Positions 12,978-24,000 of a stretch of DNA of 64,000 nucleotides are shown piece by piece. Below the pieces are notes generated by a model that did no database searches, was not told the DNA's origin, and worked only from the letters and a program-made list of their open reading frames with translations. A program made the translations under genes and the position numbers. Position 1 is the stretch's first letter. Each line of letters starts with the position of its first letter. Origin of the DNA: Alternaria dauci (Eukaryota; Ascomycota; Dothideomycetes; Pleosporales; Pleosporaceae); assembly GCF_042100115.1 (NCBI RefSeq), contig NC_091278.1, positions 1,364,001-1,428,000 on the forward strand. Reading direction: 5' to 3'.

Positions 12978-14291
12978 ATGGCCCTGTGGCATCCTTCATT
13001 CTCTCATCCCGAGTCAACGCATTCATTGGTATCCAGCTCCTCCTCCACTGGAAACATGACTCCCCGCGCCAGACCCATCAAACGCCGCCCACGGCCCGCG
13101 CAAAGAGAAGACTATAATCCTACATATCTGCCATGGAAGAAGCGGCTAGACCATTTCACCTGGTCCTGGTTCGAATGCACCATGTCAACCGGCGCCATCG
13201 CGACGCTTCTTGGCCAGCAACCATACAGCTTCCACGGACTGAAGATCATTGGCGAGCTTTTCTTCATTCTGGACATTGTCCTATTCCTTACATTTAGCGC
13301 CTGTATCACATATCGCTTCATACACAACCGTGGCTCTCTCAAGCTCAGTCTGCATCATCCTCACGAAAGCTTCTTCTTCGGAGCTTTCTTTGTCTCCATC
13401 GCACTCATCATCTACTGCATCGAGCTGTATGGCGTACCATCCTGTGGACCATGGCTCATCAAGACATTGGAAATACTGTTCTGGCTGTACGCAGCAATTG
13501 TCATCCTGGTCGCTGTCTTTCAGTACCATGTCATATTCGACCGACGCGAGCTCCCTGTTACCGACGCGATGCCTGCCTGGATCCTACCAGTGTACCCTTT
13601 CCTTGTCTTGGGAGTCTTAGGCAGCACACTGCTGAAGAGCCAGCCACCTGATCCGGGTTTCAACATCTTTATTGGCAGCGTTACCTTCCAGGGCCTAGGC
13701 TGGACTATCGCATTCCTGATGCTTTCGCTCTACTTTACGCGTTTGGTCAACAGCAATTTACCCGAGATCCCCAAACGTCCTGGCATGTACGTGGCTGTTG
13801 GTCCAGCCGCATATACCGCCAATGCTTGCATCGCGCTTGGTTTGCAGGCACCGAAACATGTCCCTGAAAATCTACTGGGAATTACTTCCTTCCCTGTCGG
13901 CGATGCTTTCAAAGCCTTCGGATTCATCATGGGCGTCTTCCTGTGGCTGATCTCCTTCTGGTTCAGCGCCATCGCTACCATAAGCATTGTTATCAGCGCC
14001 AAGGAGTCGCACTTCACGTTGAACCATTGGGGCTTCATTTTTCCCAATGCTGGGATGACAATCGCGCTGATCTATATCGCCAACGCGCTCAATAGCCCAG
14101 GGATCAAGGGGGTGTGCAGTGCAGCAACCATCGCCCTGGTTATGCTGTGGATCTGGGTGGCGGTGTTGAATGTCAAAGGTGTACTTCAGAAGAAGGTTTT
14201 GTGGCCAGGCATGGACGAAGATATGGAGGATATTGAAGGCCACGGTCACAAGCCGGACTCAGACCAGGAAGACGGTGATGGTGAAGTATAG
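12978..14291 (+). CDS. TDT-family (SLAC1/Mae1/SSU1-like) anion or dicarboxylate transporter
   Basis: Single-exon gene for a 437-residue membrane protein. After a hydrophilic basic N-terminus comes the KRLDHFTWSWFECTMSTG block typical of the tellurite-resistance/dicarboxylate transporter family (malate carrier Mae1, sulfite pump SSU1, plant SLAC1). About ten hydrophobic segments follow, and the C-terminal tail of about 25 residues is acidic (DEDMED, DQEDGDGEV). Members work in the plasma membrane; malate versus sulfite cannot be decided from the sequence. The start at 12,978 has a strong ATG context (CACCATGG), but Met27 at 13,056 would also give a complete transporter and lies nearer the family's usual start. 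It is the first intact gene beside the RIP block. Confidence 0.88.
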   Translation: MALWHPSFSHPESTHSLVSSSSSTGNMTPRARPIKRRPRPAQREDYNPTYLPWKKRLDHFTWSWFECTMSTGAIATLLGQQPYSFHGLKIIGELFFILDIVLFLTFSACITYRFIHNRGSLKLSLHHPHESFFFGAFFVSIALIIYCIELYGVPSCGPWLIKTLEILFWLYAAIVILVAVFQYHVIFDRRELPVTDAMPAWILPVYPFLVLGVLGSTLLKSQPPDPGFNIFIGSVTFQGLGWTIAFLMLSLYFTRLVNSNLPEIPKRPGMYVAVGPAAYTANACIALGLQAPKHVPENLLGITSFPVGDAFKAFGFIMGVFLWLISFWFSAIATISIVISAKESHFTLNHWGFIFPNAGMTIALIYIANALNSPGIKGVCSAATIALVMLWIWVAVLNVKGVLQKKVLWPGMDEDMEDIEGHGHKPDSDQEDGDGEV

Positions 14292-14511
14292 GAAGCTGGA
14301 CCTGTTGAAGAACGAAAAAATCTATTGAAGGAAGTGTATAGTAATGTTATTCATGAGATCGTAGGCTCAGTCCATTGATGCCAAAACTTCACCCTTTGCA
14401 AACGTAATCCTGATAAGCGCAGGTTCCATATCCTCACACGTTTCATGCAATGTTTCTCAGCAACCACACTATCAACTAAGCTTCCTATTCGCATATCAAG
14501 ACTGCTCCATC

Positions 14512-14778
14512 ATGTCATCTTATAACGTTTACCCTGACACAATCATCGACTATGTGGTATGCAACACCTGCGGTATCGAGGCCTTTGCATGGCTAGCCCA
14601 TGTGTTTGACTGTCCTGTATGTGGTAGCGATGACTACACATGTTGCCACTACACAGATGACGAGCCCGATCCGAGTTGCATAAAGGTAGACACCCAGAAC
14701 GAGGAAGCTGTAGTGCCTCTATGTAGGAAGAAGAGGAAACGTTCGAGGAGCGACGACGGAGGGCGAGAGAGACAATAG
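14512..14778 (+). CDS. Small Cys-rich protein with zinc-ribbon-like motif
   Basis: An 88-residue single-exon frame with two CxxC pairs, CNTC (residues about 17-20) and CPVC (about 34-37), followed by a further CC pair, so a zinc ribbon is possible. The middle is acidic and the C-terminus is strongly basic (KKRKRSRS), which could act as a nuclear signal. I do not recognise a family. It is transcribed away from the TDT gene and converges on the NRPS 3' end about 250 bp away. The Cys spacing and composition argue for a real gene, but no homolog was checked. Confidence 0.55.
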   Translation: MSSYNVYPDTIIDYVVCNTCGIEAFAWLAHVFDCPVCGSDDYTCCHYTDDEPDPSCIKVDTQNEEAVVPLCRKKRKRSRSDDGGRERQ

Positions 14779-15026
14779 ATGATTTTCACACGCACAAAGT
14801 GGTGGATATGAAGACCAGATGCTGTATTGACATATATATTGTAAAGAAATTCATCTCATAAAGTAAGTGTACTACAAACCCGGACGCCGACGCCAGACGC
14901 CCCAGGTGTTCAAAAACACTGATAACCTACGAAAGAGATAATGAAAACTAGTCAGCACAGATGACAGGCGATATAGTATCACCTGTAACACCCGAGTTGA
15001 CGCGAACTACTACCACATTGCATCGG

Positions 15027-18000
15027 TTACAAAGCATTCGAGCTCTGCTTCTTCTTGAACCCAATTCTCTTGGCGAGCGACCCAAAGCCACTAACCCTCC
15101 TCTCCTTGTCTTTCGTCTTCTCTTCAACTGCGATCCTTGTCTTGGCCTTCTCGCCCCAAGGGTTCTGCATGTCTCGCTCTATCTGCTTCTTGCGCTCCAC
15201 AGCGAGTATGCTCACTTGATCGACGAACACAGACTTGTCGAGCAAATCTTCGACCCTGACTTTGAGCCCGTCTTGGTCGAGGATGGATGCAACTTGTGCC
15301 AAACCCATGATATCGCCACCCAGCTGGAAAAAGTCGGAGCCAAGTTCAATGGGCATTGGCGAGCCATGGTCATCGTGCAGGATCTGCTCCCAGGCCGATC
15401 GCAGAGTCGAGGCGAGAGTAGTGGTCTCGTGACGCGGGAGGCCCGTGTCAGTTGGTAGAGCGACAGGCTGCTTCTCTGTAGACTTCTTGCGAATCTTTTC
15501 CGAGCTGATGGTAGTTGAGCTATTGGAGCTGAGCTCTGAGGGGGATGGAAGCAGGCTGTGCGGATCTTCCGAGAAGGCGATGATGTTGGTGCACAACATA
15601 TCGAATGCCTGCTGTGCAAACTCTGCGGTAATGGTGCTGTTCGGAGCGTACGTCAAAGTGACATCCATTTCGTTACCGCGAGCAGTGGTGTGAATGGAGA
15701 AGTCTGCAAAGTCTTCTTGTGAGCCCACGGCGCCGATGGTGTACTCGATACCGCCCAGCTGCATAGTCGGCCGATCATCTTGGATGTTCTGGTCATGTTG
15801 CAGGACGCTCGAAAAGTTTGTCCAATCGGGCCACTCCGTGCAATGTCGTGTGATCTCGCGGAAGCCAAGAGACTCAAACGCCATGTTTGCGATTTGCTGG
15901 TCTTGGATCGACTTGAAAAGATCCATCACAGTCCATTCGGGACGGTACACAATGCGAACAGGCACCATGTTCAAGCAGGGACCGACAATGTTCTCGACGT
16001 TGGCAACACCGCTGTTGCGACCTGATATGACATGACCAAAAACAATGTCAGCCTTACTTACAAGGCGCGAGAGGGTCGAAGCCCAAGCAGCCTTGGCCAC
16101 AGTTGCGCTGGTGATGTTGACACCTTTCAGCTTTGGCGCATTGACTCTCTTCTCCAATGTGATCGATTGGCCGGCTGAGCGCTGATAGTTGGGACCGAAG
16201 CGGTTCACGATTTCGGTCATCTTGGAACCACGAAGGACTTCTCTCCAGTGGTCGTGGGCACCAGAAACGGTCTTTGCAGTTTCCCGTACAAAGTTGCCAA
16301 AGCTTGGGGCAGACGAGACAGGAAGGCCGTTGTACCCATCTTGGAGCGCGCTCAGAATCTTCGACATACAGACTCCGTCATACTGGGCGTGAGACAGTCT
16401 CATAAAAATACGGTATCGTCCCGTTTGCTTTTGCTTTGCAACGACAAACTGGATGAACGCTTTACCAAGCTTTGGGCCATTCTCGCGATCCTTCTGTCGC
16501 AATTCCGTGGTAAAGGTGTCCATATCGTCGTCGATTTGGTGGTAAATGAACTCAGGTTGAAGTTTCCGCAACACCACCTGGAGAAAGCGGTCACCGTACG
16601 GAACGAAAACGGTGCGAAGAATATCGAAGGCTTGCACCATGCGGTAGGCAGCTTGCTTCAACTTGCGAAGATCGAGCGGCCCATCGCCATCAAGGTAAAA
16701 GTAGTTGAGCATCCACTTGGACTCCATAAGAGTGCCGGTAATGGCAAGAGATTGGAAGTCGGTGACCGGGAAGATATCAGAGATACCTCCCTTGAATACT
16801 TGCACCTTCGAGATGACGCTATCAACGTTGGGATCGCCAAGCATCGATACCGACCTGTTGAGAGAGCTCTCAACTCCTTCCTGGATTGTATGCGTGGCCA
16901 GCGACTTCTGACTCACTTTGCGGCTGGCGGTCGGCCTCGCTTGGTTCGTGGTAAGCTCTTGCCATCTCTTGAACATTGTTGAATCTCGGCTGTTTAGCTC
17001 TGGTTCGGCAGGCATCTCGCTAGGAGCCATGCTCTTAGCATCGGCGTTGGGATCCGACATGATGTCCTGGATTTCGCTCCATATTGATGGGGCTCTATCG
17101 TGAAGGCGAGACCTCGACTGACCTCCGACACTCCTGCCTGCCACTGATCCGCCGCCAGCCCGAGACATGACCTCGTCAATGACTTCGCCGGCAACACGTA
17201 CGATCCGAGCCATGTCGGAGAACGTCGGGTTTTTGAAAACATCAGCCACTGTCATGGACAACCCCTCCTCTCTCGCGGCCCCAACTAGGCGCATAGCAAT
17301 GATACTGTCGCCTCCGAGCTGGAAAAAGCTATCATCCTGCTCGATGGTCTCCTCAACCATCTCCAGCAGCTCGCTCCACAGATTGAGAAGCTTCTTTTCA
17401 ACAAAGTCTGGTGCAACTTTGCTAGAAGTCTCGGTAGCTAGAACACCCAGGGTGGCGACCATATCAGCAGCAGTCTGGATTCTGCTTTCTGCATTACTGG
17501 CAATGCTCATCGCGCGGCGTGAACGTATGGATGCTGCTCGTGGAGAACCGGTCTCATCGATGCTTGGTCGTCCACGTTGAGACATGGATGTCTTTCTTGT
17601 AAGCATGCCCGTCATTTGCGTGGTCATCTGATCGATTGTCGCAGACGTGGGCTCAGTAGGTAGCTTGTTCTGCGTTAAGATTTGTTCGACAATCTGGGGG
17701 ACCATCTCGCTGACGATGGACCTGATGAGACTACTCCAATCCGGTGTTTCAGCTGGAAGAGGAGCCGCTGGAGCGAGATCAGGGAATGTGATTCTCGGTG
17801 TGCGAGGTGGTGAAGTCGACCCACTTGATATGCTTGAACTGGACCTGAGAATGGAAGGACGCAGCTTGGGCGGATTGAGACGTGAGGTTGCGGTCTGTGT
17901 AGGCTTACCCTTGATGACGACATCCAGTTCTGCAACCGTTTGCTTTGCGTTCTTCAAGGTTTGAATGAGAATCTTTGACATGAGGGCGGAAACGTTCTTG

Positions 18001-21000
18001 GCTTCACCGTCGGTTACAGCATCACTCCAGTAAGTGAAGCGCACCCCCTCATCGTCGCGAGTAGCATCGATATTGACTGTGATAGCAAACTCGCTGGGAT
18101 CGTGACCATCAAGCTGCTCGAACTCAATACCAGAGTCGTCTGATATGAGCTCTTCGGCATTCGAACGCCTTTGTATTGAAACAGCAGTATTGAAAAGAGA
18201 TTTCCCTGATAGCCCGAGATCATGCTGGAACTGAGCAAGCGAGCAGTGCTGGTGGGGCATGGATTCGACGAAGTCGAATTGTACCTTCTCAATGATCTCG
18301 AGAAGCGACGTGGCCGGTTTCAATTCAATACGAGAAACCAACATGTTGATGAAAGCGCCGACTGCGCTCTCGATCTTGTCGATGGGTACGTTTCTTCCCG
18401 AGGTAAGATAGCCGTAGCAGACATCGGTGGAATTGGTGTAGCATCGGAGAACTAGAGCCCACGCTGCAAAGAGAATGTTGGCGATAGTAACGTTGTTGCT
18501 CTCCGCAAGAGCATGAAGCTCGTTAAAACGGGTGAAACGCATATCCAGGGATCGGAGCTGTCTTGGTTTGCTTGGATCGCGAGGTGTAGTCGGGAAATAA
18601 CACGGGCTGGTCCCACGAAGCTTGGCCTTCCAGTATGCTATCGCGTCGTCCGCTGGAAGCGCACGCAAGTACTTGATGTAATCGCTGTATAGCGGGCCAT
18701 CCTCGGATAGACGCCCTTCATATGCGTCCTGGAGATCCTTGCCAATGACGCCCAGTGAACCTCCGTCGATGACGGCGTGATTGACGATGACCTTGACAAA
18801 GATCTTTCCTGAAGAGGTCTGAACGACCGCGGCCTGGTGTGGAAGAACAGGCTTCTTTTTGCCGTTGAGAGAGCTATGCTTGATCGAGTCGAGTAACGCA
18901 GTCAATTCAGCATCGGCACACTTGTAGGTGACAATGCCGGAATCGGGACTCTTTACGACAATCTGATCGAAGACACCTCCCTTGCAGACACTGTCGATGA
19001 AGATGGTGCGCAACGCTGGGTGACGGGCAACGACTTGCTTCCACCCATCGATAACCTTGCTGGCATCGACCGGCCCTCGCTTAGATCTGACTTCGAAAGT
19101 TGTTGATGACCAGTATGATTCTGGGGACTTGATCTGACTCAGGATCATGCCGTCCTGTATAGGTGAGCAAGGATACATGTCTTCCACTTGGTCGAAAGAC
19201 TTGACACCAGCATGCGGCAGAGTCTTTAAGACCCGATCAAGACGGCTGTAAGACTCCAAAGGTAGGAGCGGGAAGTCGGCCATTGTGGGTTGTGGGCCAT
19301 CCGTCGTGGCCAGCTCGCCAGCGATCTCCTCCAACGTACGTTGGCACTCGGCAATCCACCGGCGAATACCTTTCTGGTTCTTCGAGTAGCGGTTGTACAT
19401 GAAGCTGACCTGGATTTGACCTTCCGAGACGGAAGCGGAGATTTCGAAGAGTGCCATACGGCTGGTTTTGACACCAACATCGGATGTCTCCTCATCATCA
19501 CCTTCTCCCTGTACAGGCTTCAGAAGCGAATCGTCATGTCCAGACTGTTCCTGTCGTCCAAGGTAGTTGAACAAAACTTCCATGGGCGCGTGATTCGCAA
19601 AACGTTGCTTTCCATCTTCTGTAAGGTAGCGATGCGCAAAGTAAGGTCGTCCATTGTTTGCAACCTTGCGGCGGGTATCTTTGACTTGTCGAAGCGTGTG
19701 TATGACCTCGTCCTCATCATAACCGATGGGAACGGTGACTGGATAAATTGTCGTGAACCATCCGACGGTTCGCGATAGATCGAGGTTGCTTGCATCCCAT
19801 ACTTCTCTGCCGTGCGATTCGTTGAACAAGGTAGGGGCCTTGCGGTTGATAAATACACGAGAGAATGAGTGTACAATGGCAGCCAAGAGAATGTCGACGA
19901 GGTCCGTCCTATAAACGTGCTGGTTGTCGAAAGCCATGGCGGAGGTTTTCTTGTCGATGACGAATTCATCCCTCTCGGAATCTCCATATAGGTTTGGCCG
20001 TACGTCCATCCCCCAGAAAGCGAAGTTTGCCGGTTCAACAGCGAGTGGCTGATTTTGAACAGCTAGCTGCTGTGCCATGTCCGAAGCATTCAAGGTCTGC
20101 ATCTCGCACCAAGTCTGGAAGGGGAGACCCCTCGAAAGTGTTGTGGCTGGGCCCGACGCAAGCAGGTCTTCCAAGTCGCCAAGCAGGATACCCCAGCTCA
20201 CAACATCTACCACAAGATGGTGAGCGGCCATGAATAGCATCTGATGGTCCTTCAGATTAAAGAGATTTACTGCAAAGACTGGCCCAGTGTAGATGTTGAG
20301 GCTCTTTTGGGTACTCGAGATGATAGCTCCAGCAGCAGAAGCGGTCGGAACGTCATGTGCCGTGAAAGCGTATGACCCAGAAATCGTCGCCATGACAAGC
20401 TGCTGCCATTGCCCATCATCATTCTTGGAGAATCGCGCACGTAGCATGGAATGGCATCCAACGATGGAATCGAAAGCGCGTTGTATCGTAGCCGGCTCTA
20501 CGTACCTCGAGATGCGCAGCGTTGACGACTGGTTGAAATGCGTACTGTTTTCGATCTTGCCGGTCTCGACATAGAAACGCTGAATGGGAGAGAGTATGAA
20601 TGGTCGATCGGTTTGCTCTTTCTCATGGTCCAGGATGACCACAGATTTGACATCCGCGGCTAGATGAGAGAGAGACTTGGCGCGCAGGACTTGATTCAGA
20701 GTGAGGTTGATGCCTTCGCTCCTGCACTTTGCGAGAAGTTTCATTGCAGAAATTGAGTCACCACCGAGTGCTGATGAGTGTTAGTGAGATACAAGGCAAC
20801 TCCTGTTCAGGATACTCACATAGCCAGGATTTGGACGGCTTGACATCTTCGACAGGGCAGTCCAGTACCTTCGCCCATATGCTTCGAAGAACTGTAAGTG
20901 CGGCAGCACCAGGTGCTTCCGCATCTTCAAGAAGTTCGGCTCCCATGATGCGCTGATAGGTAGCCTCATCCATTTCCTCCAGCCACAAGCCAACTTGCTT

Positions 21001-24000
21001 CCTGTCCAACTTGGCGGAAGCCAGAGCTGGGAGACGAGGTACGGCAATCCAAATGGACGGTACCATGTACGACGGTACTAGATCAGCTAGCCTCTCTCTT
21101 GTACGATTAATCCGCGAGAGCGTCTCCGGGTCTGAAAGAACCGTACGCCAGTCCAAGCCGGCGTTCGAAGCAGCCGTCCCAAGAAAGCTAACAACGACTG
21201 CAAGTCTCTTAGTGCAAGGTCCAATCTTGGGTAGCCGCACTACCACTTGATCAACATTGTCATCCGTATGCATGACTGCTTCAATCTCATCAAGCTCGAT
21301 TCGTTGACCAGCAAGCTTGATTTGATTGTCCCTTCTCCCGATGTATTGTATAGAACCATCAGCAGTGTACCGAACGAGATCTCCAGTACGGTAGATACGT
21401 GATCCACTACTCGGAGAGAATTCCTTCAAGAACGCTGGAGCTTCGATAAATGCCTCTGCGGTACGGTCGGGGTCGTTGAGGTAACCTCGAGCAAGTAACG
21501 GTCCCTCGAGACACAGTTCGGCAGTGGCACCGATAGGTGCCAGCTCGTGAGGGTTATCAGAGTTGGTGAGCCAAGCTCGACCACTCTTTAAGGCGTAACC
21601 AATGTTTGAGGGATCCCGTTGGAGTGAGACATGGTCGTTGGCGATAGCAAAGACGGTTCCCTCGGTAGGACCGTAGCCATTCTGAAGTTTCACGCCGGTT
21701 GCCCACTTTTCGACGAGATCGGAGCCCATTGCCTCACCACCAGCTACCAAAGTTTCTAGTGTGGGTACAGCTTTCGGACCTTCCAGGGTGCTCGCTACTG
21801 ATGGGGTCAAAAATGCCCAGTTCGCGTTCAGATCCGTTACTGCCGCTGCAAGATTTGCGGTGCGCTGTTCATCGGATGGGACGCAGATGGTTGCGCCGTG
21901 TAGGAGAACAGCAAGGATTTCTCCAACAGAAACATCGAACAAGAAGGAACAGAATTGAAAAACTCGGGAGGTAGGGCTAATATGGAGTCCTTCACAGATT
22001 GCAGCTGAGCTGGAAGTGACACTCTTGTGCTCGATTACCACACCCTTTGGCAACCCTGTACTGCCAGATGTGAAGATGACGTAGCAGATGTTATTGCTCT
22101 TGACACGCTGCGACAAAGACACTGAACATTTAGGAAGTTGTCGGACTGCGGTTTCGCTAACGCCAAATACGTGATCGACTATTTCAACGAAACGATGTAC
22201 GTATGTTGGCGAGCAAAGGATGATAGAGGATTTGCATGCATCGACGATATGCAGATGTCGCGAAGCCGGACCTGCCGGAGACAACGGCACATAGCCGGCA
22301 CCAGAAATGAGGATGGCCATGATCGCCACGATGGCCCATCGAGACTTGTCTATGCAGATAGGAATGAGACATCCAGGGCCTGCACCAAGTTTTACCAACT
22401 CCTGTGCTAGTTGCGATGCCAGGGCGCCGAGTTCGCCGTATGAAAATTCACCGTCAAATGCGGTCACGGCTATGGCAGTGGGCTGAGATGCAACCTTCTT
22501 GAAGAAAAGCGAGGGCACAGTGTCGTCGATCAGCTCAGGCTCATACGCATTCCATCTGCGCACGAGCTGCTTGTCTTCCTCGCTGAAAATAGTGACATGG
22601 CGAACGTGAGTAGCAGATTGGAGCTGTACCAACACTGCCTCGAACTGGTAGATGAGGCGCTGAACATGCCAAAGAGAGATGACATTCGCGTCGAAGTGGG
22701 CCAACACTTCTGTCTTTGACCGCCCCATCTTGCACTCGATCACGAGAGGGTATGTGAAGAAGTTGCCTTGTTCTTCGTTGTCGTGAACGCTCCACATCGA
22801 GTCGGAAAGTTCCTCATTCTCCGTCTGGATGACAAGAAGATTCTGAAACCCACACGCAGTTACCATGTCGTCACCGAGTGCCTTGATAGCTGAAAGGCCA
22901 TGGTGCTGGTAAGGTATCCGGTCGGTGACACTCGCCGCTATCCCGTTGAGCAAATCATTGACGGTAGCCCCACGATCGATCTTCACTCTAGAAGGAACGG
23001 TTGTCAGAGTTGGGCCACATACGTCCGTTATACCCGCCACAGCAATGTCTCGGCCGGCCAGGGTCTCTCCGAACACCACGTCATCGCTTCCAGTGTAAGC
23101 GGCAATTAATAAGGCCCAGGCAGCTCGAATGACGTTTGCGGGTGTGACGTCCGTATTCTTGCGGTTTGCCATCTTCATAGAATGCTGGAACAACTGTCCG
23201 TCTGGCGGTGCATTCGAAGTTGCATGAGATGGCTGAGGAAACTGATACGCATTGATCCCTGTCAGGTTCTCCTTCCAGTAGGAATTCGAATCACTGGCAC
23301 TCTTGCTGGAGAGGTATTCCACGAATCTGGCGTAAGGTGTCTGTGGCACGGTCGATACCCCCTCTGAGTAGATTTGCTGCACCCGCTGAAGCATCAGATA
23401 TATGCTCCAGCCGTCATACAAAGCATGGTGCAGCGTCCACACAAAGTAACGTTCTCCTGATGGCGTAGTGACCAGCGTGTACGCGGCAAGATGTCCGCCA
23501 AGATGAGAAGGAATCTTCGTCGCATCGCCCTCGGCGTTCTTGAGCGATGTCGCCTCTCTCCAATTAACAGGGTCTTTCTTCAGAACAGCTTGCAGAAATG
23601 TACCAGATGGCAGTTGTATGATTCTGGTGCGAAGAATGTCGATCTCCTGAATGGCCGACTCCCACGCTGCCTTGAACTTCGTCATATCCAGTGATTTTGG
23701 AAGCGCCAAGACATGCTGCGCGACATACGCGCCTGCCTGCTTGATGGAGAGGGTTAATAGTGCATCTTGAAGTGAACTGGTAGGATAGGCGTCCTGTAGG
23801 TCTTGTTCGGGTACTCGGCATTGTTGCACAACCTCATTCGCTACCTCTGATCTTGTGATGGAAGTCGGCAGTAGACCAAAAGGCTGTATGACTTTCACAG
23901 CTTGGTTGGACTTGCCGTCACGAGCTCCAATTTTGGCCAAGTCGGAGAGCTTTGGGTTTTTGAAGACATCGATAAAGGATAGCTCCAGCTGTTCAGTATG

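Noticed and set aside
15425..15600. A thioesterase or reductase release domain at the NRPS C-terminus
   Set aside because: There is no GxSxG or Rossmann-type motif; the sequence after C6 is a short linker, a carrier-like fold and a basic tail.
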